Part shown: positions 15,560-21,714 of the stretch, piece after piece
How the letters are laid out: every line of letters starts with the position of its first letter
Position numbering within the stretch: the stretch's first letter is position 1
Assembly: GCA_002402315.1 (NCBI GenBank)
Contig: DHFP01000240.1
Span: 1-21,714 of the forward strand
Length of the DNA: 21,714 nt
Direction: 5' to 3'
DNA from: Clostridiales bacterium UBA4821
GTDB taxonomy: Bacteria; Bacillota; Clostridia; Acetivibrionales; UBA4821
Notes under the pieces: model-generated
The model's database searches: none
What the model was told of the DNA's origin: nothing
What the model saw: only the letters and a program-made list of their open reading frames with translations
Program-made: the position numbers and the translations under genes

Positions 15560-17556
15560 CTATAAATATCAGACAGTTCTATATTGGCAATTTCATAATA
15601 GTTACTTGACGATTGAGTTTCATATTCGCAAGAATCATCATTTTTCACAATTGGGAGCTTTAGTGTAAAGGTGCTTCCTTCATTAAGTTTACTCTCTACA
15701 GTAATATCACCATTATGGAGATGCGCTATAGCCTTGCATAATGACAGGCCTATACCTGCACCTTCACGGTGGCGGCTTAAGGAGGAATTTACCTGGAGAA
15801 ACCGTTCAAAAATTATATCAAGCTTATCGTTAGGTATTCCAATTCCGGTATCCCGGATTTGGATATATACGTTTTGTTGGTCACGCAATAAAGAGATTTC
15901 TATTTTACCGTCCTCCTTATTATACTTTACTGCATTTGATACCAAGTTAAATATGACCCTTTCTATCTTTTCATCATCAACTGCAATTACAAGCTTCTTT
16001 ACATCATTTCTGAATTTAATACTTAGGCCTTTTTGCTCTACGAATGGAGCTATGGAGTCATAAATCTTTTTTACAAGAGCAACAAAGTCTACATTCTTTT
16101 TTGATGCTTGAAGATATCCAGCATCAATTTTTGAAAGGTCTAATATATTATTGACTAGTTTAAGAAGACGGAGACTATTCTGTCGAACCATTTTTAGCCA
16201 TCGCTGTATTTTCTTTAAGTTATTTTCATCTGGATTGTAAATCATAGAATTAATAACTTTTTCTGCGCTCAAGATAACATTTATGGGAGTTCTGAGCTCA
16301 TGTGAAACAACAGAAAAAAATTCTTCCTTTGCCTTGGATAATTCCTGCATCTTATTCTGAATTATAATTTGATCTGTTAAGTCTATGCCGACACTGGCAA
16401 TATGTGTAACTGTATTATTTTCATTGAATACCGGACAGAGAAAGAGTTTTTGGAAAACAGATACTCCATCGGGTGAGACATATTCTACATTATCAAGTAT
16501 AACCGTTTCACGTGTATAACCAGCCAATAGAGCAATATCACATACCCCTTTTTCAAATATGAAAGGAGCAATATCTTTAACATACTTTCCTACAATATCC
16601 TTTTCCTCCAGAGTGCGGCCTAGAAGTTTACTCAGGCTAAGGCACTTATTCCTGTTGACTATTTCATATTTGAGGTCAGGATGTGATACTACTGCGATAG
16701 GAACGTCAAGGGTATCAAAAATTTCCCTGATAAAGTGGTTCTGAGTTTTCGCCTGTTCAAGTTTGACTTTAGTATTGCTTACATTTTTAAAAGACAACAC
16801 ACTATACATAACTTCATTATTTGAATCAGCAATGGGGAATATATTTATAGTCAGATATTTTTTTATGCCATTTTTTCTATAGACTACAGCCAGGTCTTCA
16901 ATGATTATATTGTTTTGTACAAACCATATTAACGGTTTTTCAAGGGTTTTATCCTTGGATTCCTGCTCTTCTATTTCAATCATGTTGAAGAAATCCTGGA
17001 TAGTTATAGGCAACTGGTTTAATTCAAGTATCTTTGATGACGATGAGTTCCAATTATGCAAGGAACCGTTACGGTCAATTTTGCATAAGCCATATGGGAT
17101 GCAATCGTAAAGTTGATTAGAGTAATTGCATATTTGCTTCTGTACTTCCAATTCACCCTTCAACTCAATGGAATGCTTAACATAATTGGTAATATCTTGA
17201 GTAGTAATGACCAGCTTACCTTCAGAAAAAGGTTTTTGGTTAAACTTTATCCATGTGGTTTTTTGAGCACAAAAATTTTTAAAACCGGCTATATTGGGTT
17301 CGGTATGCTTATTATTAAGAATACTAACTATGGGATGGTTTTTTGCAGAAATCCGTAGGCCATCCATATCGAACCACTTGTACTTAAGTATGGCATCAAT
17401 TATTTCATGGAGGTTGATTCCGTCATCTACGCATAAGGTTATCAGGGCAGACTTATTAATAAACTCAAGGTTTCTAACAGTATCAAAAACCAGTATGCCT
17501 TCATCCAGAATATTTAATAGCTGTTCTTTATTTATATTTGTACAAAGCATGGACAT
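15553..17556 (-). CDS. Orphan cytoplasmic PAS-domain sensor histidine kinase
   Basis: A 667-aa two-component kinase. Three PAS-like regions lie at about 12-125, 145-262 and 275-398; the last ends in the typical GIDLTDQ motif. HisKA covers about 405-475, with the phospho-accepting His419 in SHELRTP. The ATPase domain covers about 515-637: N box around Asn541 (NLVSNAVKYN), G1 DTGIGIP at 569-575, G2 GAGIGL at 599-604. There is no membrane helix or signal peptide, so it senses a cytoplasmic signal. The ATG at 17556 has AGGTGA 6 nt before it. No response regulator is adjacent, as is usual for the clostridial kinases that act on Spo0A. That role is only a guess here, although spoIIE lies nearby. 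Repeat E2 lies directly upstream. Confidence 0.93.
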   Translation of the reverse strand: MSMLCTNINKEQLLNILDEGILVFDTVRNLEFINKSALITLCVDDGINLHEIIDAILKYKWFDMDGLRISAKNHPIVSILNNKHTEPNIAGFKNFCAQKTTWIKFNQKPFSEGKLVITTQDITNYVKHSIELKGELEVQKQICNYSNQLYDCIPYGLCKIDRNGSLHNWNSSSSKILELNQLPITIQDFFNMIEIEEQESKDKTLEKPLIWFVQNNIIIEDLAVVYRKNGIKKYLTINIFPIADSNNEVMYSVLSFKNVSNTKVKLEQAKTQNHFIREIFDTLDVPIAVVSHPDLKYEIVNRNKCLSLSKLLGRTLEEKDIVGKYVKDIAPFIFEKGVCDIALLAGYTRETVILDNVEYVSPDGVSVFQKLFLCPVFNENNTVTHIASVGIDLTDQIIIQNKMQELSKAKEEFFSVVSHELRTPINVILSAEKVINSMIYNPDENNLKKIQRWLKMVRQNSLRLLKLVNNILDLSKIDAGYLQASKKNVDFVALVKKIYDSIAPFVEQKGLSIKFRNDVKKLVIAVDDEKIERVIFNLVSNAVKYNKEDGKIEISLLRDQQNVYIQIRDTGIGIPNDKLDIIFERFLQVNSSLSRHREGAGIGLSLCKAIAHLHNGDITVESKLNEGSTFTLKLPIVKNDDSCEYETQSSSNYYEIANIELSDIYSI

Positions 17557-17574
17557 GTCATATCACCTGTTAAT

Positions 17575-17739
17575 TTAGAGCTCATCCGCAAATAATTGTA
17601 CTACTCATTGACTGCTGATTTCCCAAAATACTTCGTTGTCGTCAGTTGCAATAAAGTAATTATTACGCTTTCCTCCGCCTTGTATTTTGAAAAATCATCT
17701 AGCCACTTAGCAACACTCTTATTCACGGATAAGCTCTTA
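17575..17739. repeat. Long-palindrome repeat E2
   Basis: A 165-bp imperfect palindrome of the same family as E1. The outer arms (17575-17595 with 17719-17739) match at 17 of 21 positions around AGAGCT and ATCCG, and differ in sequence from the E1 arms. The core at 17634-17683 matches E1 at 47 of 50 positions, and similarity continues about 25 bp on each side. It begins 18 bp upstream of the kinase start codon, next to its ribosome site. Confidence 0.85.
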
Positions 17740-17782
17740 GTAATAATTTTAGAAAACTTATTATTAAGTGGATGTTGTATAC

Positions 17783-17811
17783 ATATTAATAAAAAAAAGT
17801 AAAGAATACAA
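17783..17811 (-). promoter_or_regulatory. Candidate promoter of the histidine kinase gene
   Basis: TTGTAT (17811-17806), 17 nt, TAATAT (17788-17783) on the minus strand. The leader would be about 220 nt and include all of E2. Confidence 0.4.
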
Positions 17812-17826
17812 TATATTTGGTAATAA

Positions 17827-17862
17827 AACTCATAATAAAAGAGAACCTTTTTATTATGAGTT
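17827..17862. repeat. AT-rich 14-bp inverted repeat
   Basis: AACTCATAATAAAA (17827-17840) and its exact complement (17849-17862) around an 8-nt loop. It lies between two divergent promoters. No T run follows on either strand, so an operator is as likely as a terminator. Confidence 0.6.
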
Positions 17863-17909
17863 AATGGAACATTGATAGAATCAAATATTCTTTATATTAA
17901 GCATAACAG

Positions 17910-17939
17910 TTGAAACCTATGATAAAGAAAGAGTATAAT
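17910..17939 (+). promoter_or_regulatory. Promoter of the DUF155 gene
   Basis: TTGAAA (17910-17915), 18 nt, TATAAT (17934-17939), 45 bp before the start codon. Confidence 0.65.
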
Positions 17940-17983
17940 AAGAATACTATAGCAACAAGAAAAATACATATGGAGTTGATAAA

Positions 17984-18808
17984 ATGAAAATAGCCGAGTT
18001 GAAGGCGGTAATGGTGGCAAACGAAATTAACATAAATGAAATTGCAGCACATTTTGGTATAAATAAAAAGTTTAAATGGGAAGATGTCCTTTGTTTGGAT
18101 AGTAACCACTTGAAAGGAATTTTAAAAGAGGTTGAAAACAAGAGTGTATTCATCTTTCATTTTGGAAGTATGGTTTTTATGAATGTAGCCTTTCATGAAA
18201 TTAAAGACGTACTAAATTATTTAAAGAAGTTAGATAAGAGTCTGCTAATAAAATCAGCATCTGATCAGATAGAGGAGTATAAGGTCAAGGTGAGCGGCTC
18301 AAAAGAGTATATTGTTGATAACGAAGCTGTGACTATACCTGAAGAGCATTATTTTTATTATGAAATTGCTGCTATGATTTTGGCGAAGTCAGTTGCATTG
18401 GATAAAATTGAATTAGACGTAGATGCTGTCTTTGACAAGATAGAAGAAATTATGGATAAATTAAAAGAAGGAAACCTAAATATCAGGGATAGGCAGCTTT
18501 CAAGTTTAGCGGCTAAAATTCTTACGTTTAAATATAACACCATTTCATATATAATGCTTTTAGATAAGCCTGATATAGTTTGGGACAATACTGATGCAGA
18601 GCAGATATATAACGACCTCAGCAACCTGTTTGAGTTGGATGAAAGGTATGAGAATGTCAGAATGAAGACAGAGGCACTAATGGATATAACTGAAATGTTT
18701 GCAAGTTTGGCTATGTCCAAAAGGGATGCAAGACTGGAATGGATAATAATAATCTTGATTGCGGTTGAAATTGTAATGTCTCTAACGTTCCATTTTTTGC
18801 CGGGTTAA
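17984..18808 (+). CDS. RMD1/YagE (DUF155) family membrane-anchored protein
   Basis: A 274-aa protein with the pattern of the RMD1/Sif2/DUF155 family, found in bacteria and mitochondria. Residues 53-63 give the family strand FIFHFGSMVFM. The middle contains the AKSVALDKIELDVD segment (about 136-149), then a helix pair ending in LLDKPDIVWDN. The end has LEWIIIILIAVEIV, a single C-terminal membrane helix (about 252-272) that leaves almost nothing outside. The bulk should face the cytoplasm. The molecular function of bacterial members is not established; yeast RMD1 was named for a role in meiotic division. The ATG follows GGAG with an 8-nt spacer. It has its own promoter. The 143-bp gap to spoIIE holds no hairpin but does hold the spoIIE control region. 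Confidence 0.88.
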   Translation: MKIAELKAVMVANEININEIAAHFGINKKFKWEDVLCLDSNHLKGILKEVENKSVFIFHFGSMVFMNVAFHEIKDVLNYLKKLDKSLLIKSASDQIEEYKVKVSGSKEYIVDNEAVTIPEEHYFYYEIAAMILAKSVALDKIELDVDAVFDKIEEIMDKLKEGNLNIRDRQLSSLAAKILTFKYNTISYIMLLDKPDIVWDNTDAEQIYNDLSNLFELDERYENVRMKTEALMDITEMFASLAMSKRDARLEWIIIILIAVEIVMSLTFHFLPG

Positions 18809-18847
18809 AGTCATACTTTAGATTAAATACCTGAAAACATGTAAAAG

Positions 18848-18913
18848 TTTGTCATAAAGATTTTTATTCGCCAACCGGAACTGACAAACATTGCTTTACT
18901 GGTGTTATATAAT
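18848..18913 (+). promoter_or_regulatory. Spo0A-type promoter of spoIIE
   Basis: CTGACA (18881-18886) and TATAAT (18908-18913) are separated by 21 nt. In B. subtilis the spoIIE and spoIIG promoters have such long spacers and need Spo0A. Two Spo0A-box-like sites are present. TTTGTCATA at 18848-18856 points forward. An inverted TTTGTCA (18888-18882) overlaps the -35. Their centres are about three helical turns apart. Confidence 0.7.
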
Positions 18914-18951
18914 CTATCTGCACAAAAGAAAAAAGTTGCGGAGGGATTATA

Positions 18952-21363
18952 ATGTATCAGGCCGACATATTTTCTCGTGAAAGGGTTGGAAATGTGGGCC
19001 AAACAGCGCACGGGTTCTCAAATGAGGTCAAGCGTACATCGCTTGGTTCCATAAGTATAAGAAGTATAAGTATGAGCATAATTGCATTCATGATAGGCAG
19101 GGTATCGCTTGTAGGAGGCTTATCTCCATTTGGTGCAGCCTTTTTTGCTGCAACCTATGGCAGAGGAGTTTCACCTGTTGCAATTGGGACAAGCATAGCT
19201 ATTGGTGCTCTTTCCTGGTCATGGAATCCGGCGGTTGTGCTAAAGTTAATTGCAACATTAGTGCTGTTTGGAATATTAACAATATTTGCAAGATGGGCGA
19301 AGGTTCAAGGCGAACTTATAAATGGCTTGAAAGTTTTTGTTAGTGTCTTTTTGGTTAGTGTATTCCCGCTTTTCTTTAATTTTCTTTTATATGACTTTAT
19401 TTTATATCTCTTTGAGGCATCTGTAACAGTCATGCTCTATATTCTATTGAGAAAAGGTACGGCTGTATTGCTGTCAGATAATTCAAGAAATGTTTTTTCT
19501 ACCGAGGAGGTTATCAGCTTAGCCTTTATTGGAGCATTAACCATTGCGGGTATAAGGGATTTTGGTGTCATGGGTACAGACCTAAAAAGCATAGCATGTA
19601 TTTTTATTGTTTTTGTTTTGGCCCGGGCAAAAGGGGCGGGTATTGGAGCTGCTGCAGGTGTAACCATGGGACTGGTCTCAAGCTTGACAGGTGCAAGTAA
19701 TTTTAATGTCATAGGTTCCTATGCTTTTAGCGGACTACTGGCGGGTATGTTTAGAAAGCTCGGTAATATTGGTGTTATACTAGGGTTTGTAACAGGTAAT
19801 GCGATACTTACATATTTTGTGACCGGGTCAACAGAAGTGCTGATTCAATTACGGGACATTGTAATTGCTGCAGTCTTATTTTATATTTTACCTGCCAAGG
19901 TGGTGAAAAAAGCCGGACGGATATTTGATGACAGAACTCTTGAGATAGAAGAAGGAGAACATATACCATTGTTTACTGCCAATTCTACGGTAAAGAAGTT
20001 AAATGCTTTTTCTAAGGCCGTGGAGGAACTTGCAGTAACATTCAACAATGTTCCCCAGCCTGAACCGGAGGCTGGAGAGGTTAATGTCTCAAGTTTCTTT
20101 GATACGGTTGTTGAAAGAGTATGTAAAGATTGCAGTTTATGCATATTCTGCTGGGATAGAGAATTTCAAAGTACATATCAAGCCATGTTTTCAATGCTGG
20201 AGGTTATGGAAGCAAAGGGAAGACTGTCTTTTGATGATGTTCCTGCCTGCTTTTCCAACGATTCATGCGCCAAACCAAAAGATTTGGTTACTACAATGAA
20301 TAGTGTTTATGAATTATATAGGGTAAACCAGATGTGGAAAAAGAAAGTGGAAGAGAGCCGGGGATTGGTTTCACAGCAGTTGCAAGGTGTTTCAAAGATA
20401 ATAGCCAAGCTGGCGAACGAAATAGATTTTGAATCCAGTTCCAGAGGTCATCTCGAATCCAAAATAGCACTTGAACTGGAAAAGAACGGACTTGGCATTG
20501 ATGAAATCTGGATAGAAAATGACCACCAGGGTAAAATGGAGATAGTTGTACAGAGTAAGGGCTGTCCGGGTATAAAGAAATGCAGAAATGAAATGGATAG
20601 GATAATTAGTCAGGTTGTGGGGAAACGGATGGCCCGGAAGGGCTTCTTGTGCAGTCCGGAGAGAATGAAAACCAGGTGCATGTTAAGGTTTACAGGCTCG
20701 GAAACGTTTGGTGTAACGGTTGGATTAGCAAGGGCAAATAAGAGCAGCTACTTGGTATCCGGAGATAGCTATACTTTTATGGACTTAAAAGATAAGAAAT
20801 ATATTCTTGGATTAAGCGATGGAATGGGGTCAGGGGTGGCTGCAGCACGTAACAGCCAGATTGCCATAGACCTCCTTGAGAAATTTCTTGATTCGGGGTT
20901 TGACAGGGATATAGCAATAAATCTGATAAATTCTGTGCTTGTATTGAAAACAGCCGAGGAGTCATATGCAACGATGGACATTTCAGCAATAGATTTGTAC
21001 TCTGGCAAGGTTGAGTTTGTTAAAATCGGGGCACCACCTTTATATATAAAGAGAGAAAATAAAGTAGAAATAGTTAAAGGAGCTTCACTTCCAGCCGGAA
21101 TTCTGGAAAATTTGGATATCGACTTATATGGAAAGAACTTAAATGCAGGTGATTATATTGTTATGGTAACCGATGGAGCTACAGATTCCAACTGGCAGGA
21201 TACTGATTGTGGAGATTGGATAGCGGATTATCTGGAAGAAGCAGAGACAACAAATCCTCAGGAACTGGCAGACCTAATCCTGGAAAAGGCTATAGAGAAT
21301 TATGGTGAAAAGATAGGTGATGATATTACTATACTGGTAGCCAAGGTTTGGGAAAAGGTGTAA
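18952..21363 (+). CDS. spoIIE: Stage II sporulation protein E, membrane PP2C phosphatase
   Basis: SpoIIE sits at the asymmetric septum and dephosphorylates the anti-anti-sigma factor SpoIIAA, releasing sigma-F in the forespore; it also interacts with FtsZ. The 803 aa are near the family length. Residues 38-320 hold about ten membrane helices. The central region (about 330-590) contains a cysteine cluster, CKDCSLCIFCW (391-401). The PP2C phosphatase domain (about 595-800) has metal-binding aspartates in LSDGMGSG (Asp623), VTDG (Asp741) and GDDITILV (Asp790, Asp791). The ATG at 18952 follows GGAGGG (18940-18945) by 6 nt. The promoter has the long spacer typical of Spo0A control. Repeat E3 starts at the stop codon, and a terminator lies 155 bp further on. 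Confidence 0.97.
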   Translation: MYQADIFSRERVGNVGQTAHGFSNEVKRTSLGSISIRSISMSIIAFMIGRVSLVGGLSPFGAAFFAATYGRGVSPVAIGTSIAIGALSWSWNPAVVLKLIATLVLFGILTIFARWAKVQGELINGLKVFVSVFLVSVFPLFFNFLLYDFILYLFEASVTVMLYILLRKGTAVLLSDNSRNVFSTEEVISLAFIGALTIAGIRDFGVMGTDLKSIACIFIVFVLARAKGAGIGAAAGVTMGLVSSLTGASNFNVIGSYAFSGLLAGMFRKLGNIGVILGFVTGNAILTYFVTGSTEVLIQLRDIVIAAVLFYILPAKVVKKAGRIFDDRTLEIEEGEHIPLFTANSTVKKLNAFSKAVEELAVTFNNVPQPEPEAGEVNVSSFFDTVVERVCKDCSLCIFCWDREFQSTYQAMFSMLEVMEAKGRLSFDDVPACFSNDSCAKPKDLVTTMNSVYELYRVNQMWKKKVEESRGLVSQQLQGVSKIIAKLANEIDFESSSRGHLESKIALELEKNGLGIDEIWIENDHQGKMEIVVQSKGCPGIKKCRNEMDRIISQVVGKRMARKGFLCSPERMKTRCMLRFTGSETFGVTVGLARANKSSYLVSGDSYTFMDLKDKKYILGLSDGMGSGVAAARNSQIAIDLLEKFLDSGFDRDIAINLINSVLVLKTAEESYATMDISAIDLYSGKVEFVKIGAPPLYIKRENKVEIVKGASLPAGILENLDIDLYGKNLNAGDYIVMVTDGATDSNWQDTDCGDWIADYLEEAETTNPQELADLILEKAIENYGEKIGDDITILVAKVWEKV

Positions 21364-21484
21364 GAATGGTGATAAGCTTCGCATAACTGTGTTGCATGAA
21401 TTGCTACGGTGCTCACATATCTTTAAATATGCTCCGCTTCCTCGCAATTCATGCGCCTTGTTCTGCTCGCTTCTGACCATTCTT
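21362..21484. repeat. Long-palindrome repeat E3, diverged relative of E1/E2
   Basis: A 123-bp imperfect palindrome. The outer arms are AAGAATGGT (21362-21370) and its complement (21476-21484). The inner arms are GCATGAATTGC (21394-21404) and its complement (21444-21454). The tip is CATAT, 6 nt, ATATG. It shares the design of E1/E2: TGTTG on the left, CTTCCTC on the right of the tip, then CGCCTTGT. It overlaps the spoIIE stop codon and would be part of the spoIIE mRNA 3' end. Confidence 0.8.
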
Positions 21485-21517
21485 GAAGAAGTAGGGATTG
21501 ATAAGCTTATTTAATAG

Positions 21518-21571
21518 AAGATGCTGGGAGCAGAGTCTAGGACAAATTCTGCTTCTGGCATTTTAATTTTT
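21518..21571 (+). terminator. Intrinsic terminator of spoIIE
   Basis: A 14-bp stem (21521-21534 with 21548-21561) in which every position pairs if G-U pairs are counted (three of them), extended 3 bp further out. A 13-nt loop and the tail TTTTAATTTTT follow. The G-U pairs mean it works as RNA on the plus strand only. Confidence 0.75.
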
Positions 21572-21611
21572 GTACAAGTTGCACAAATTCAGGCATAATA
21601 TTTTGTATAGT
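21569..21611 (+). promoter_or_regulatory. 19-bp palindromic operator fused to a -10 element (copy B)
   Basis: TTTGTACAAGTTGCACAAA (21569-21587) is copy A with one base changed, read on the opposite strand. TTGCAC (21579-21584) is followed after exactly 21 nt by TATAGT (21606-21611), the same spacing as copy A. Transcription would run towards the tRNA at 21689. It begins within the T tail of the spoIIE terminator. Confidence 0.55.
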
Positions 21612-21633
21612 TTGTCCATCAATTATAAAGCTG

Positions 21634-21662
21634 TTGACTTCTTCATGGTTTCATGCTAATAT
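21634..21662 (+). promoter_or_regulatory. Promoter of the tRNA at the window end
   Basis: TTGACT (21634-21639), 17 nt, TAATAT (21657-21662), 26 bp before the tRNA, the same distance as for tRNA-fMet. Confidence 0.7.
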
Positions 21663-21688
21663 ATTTCATGCGTCAAATTTAATACTAT

Positions 21689-21714
21689 GTGCCTGTAGCT
21701 CAGCTGGATAGAGC
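21689..21714 (+). tRNA. tRNA, cut by the window end (probably Arg)
   Basis: GTGCCTG, TA, then the D arm GCTCAGCTGGATAGAGC. This is the 5' third of a tRNA. The sequence resembles clostridial tRNA-Arg, but the anticodon lies outside the window, so the identity is not proven. Confidence 0.8.

Noticed and set aside
15671..16063. 130-aa plus-strand ORF
   Set aside because: It lies antisense inside the ATPase region of the histidine kinase, has no ribosome site and no recognisable protein pattern.
17596..17802. 68-aa plus-strand ORF
   Set aside because: It lies in repeat E2 with no ribosome site.
18358..18720. 120-aa minus-strand ORF
   Set aside because: Antisense shadow of the DUF155 gene.
21274..21480. 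68-aa minus-strand ORF
   Set aside because: It covers the E3 palindrome and the spoIIE end; no start signal, and its sequence is set by the hairpin.

Overview
The window looks like a chromosomal segment of a low-GC, anaerobic, spore-forming Clostridium, probably a Ruminiclostridium/C. cellulolyticum-like lineage. The grounds are AT-rich intergenic DNA with sigma-A promoters, strong AGGAGG-type ribosome binding sites, formate-tetrahydrofolate ligase, an S-layer-homology protein, a clostridial DnaD/DnaI pair, a bacterial XPB helicase and spoIIE. The species is an inference. No prophage, insertion sequence, CRISPR array or rRNA is visible.

Layout. (1) 1-3.9 kb: fhs (+) runs tail-to-tail into an SLH-domain surface protein (-); their stop codons overlap. 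(2) 3.9-5.8 kb (-): a HEAT-like/SH3 membrane protein and a coiled-coil protein, upstream of the SLH gene on the same strand, form a probable envelope cluster. (3) 5786-6273 has no gene. It holds a minus-strand terminator hairpin with a possible antiterminator, a 19-bp palindrome fused to a promoter-like site, and the promoter of the next operon. (4) 6.3-10.0 kb (+): XPB helicase and a helicase-associated/WYL-like partner, overlapping by 1 nt and closed by a strong terminator. (5) 10.1-12.5 kb: a 64-aa hypothetical gene (-), then dnaD-like and dnaI-like helicase-loader genes (+). (6) 12.5-14.9 kb: gyrA (-), sharing one perfect bidirectional terminator with dnaI.

(7) 14920-15307 has no protein gene. 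It holds a 160-bp long-palindrome repeat (E1), a gyrA promoter and a tRNA promoter, followed by tRNA-fMet and elongator tRNA-Met. (8) 15.5-17.6 kb (-): an orphan PAS histidine kinase. (9) 17557-17983 has no gene. It holds a second copy of the repeat (E2), divergent promoters and a 14-bp hairpin. (10) 18.0-21.4 kb (+): an RMD1/YagE (DUF155) membrane protein and spoIIE, the latter with a Spo0A-type promoter (21-bp spacer). (11) 21364-21688 has no gene. It holds a diverged third palindrome (E3), the spoIIE terminator, a second copy of the 19-bp palindrome/-10 module and a tRNA promoter. A tRNA, probably Arg, is cut by the window end.

Most genes are housekeeping or sporulation genes. The unexplained signals are intergenic. 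One is a two-copy palindrome plus -10 module, at 6069-6111 (-) and 21569-21611 (+). Another is a family of long-hairpin repeats, two copies of which appear to lie in the 5' leaders of gyrA and the histidine kinase. The third is a hairpin-terminated minus-strand transcript or attenuator at about 5925-6062.
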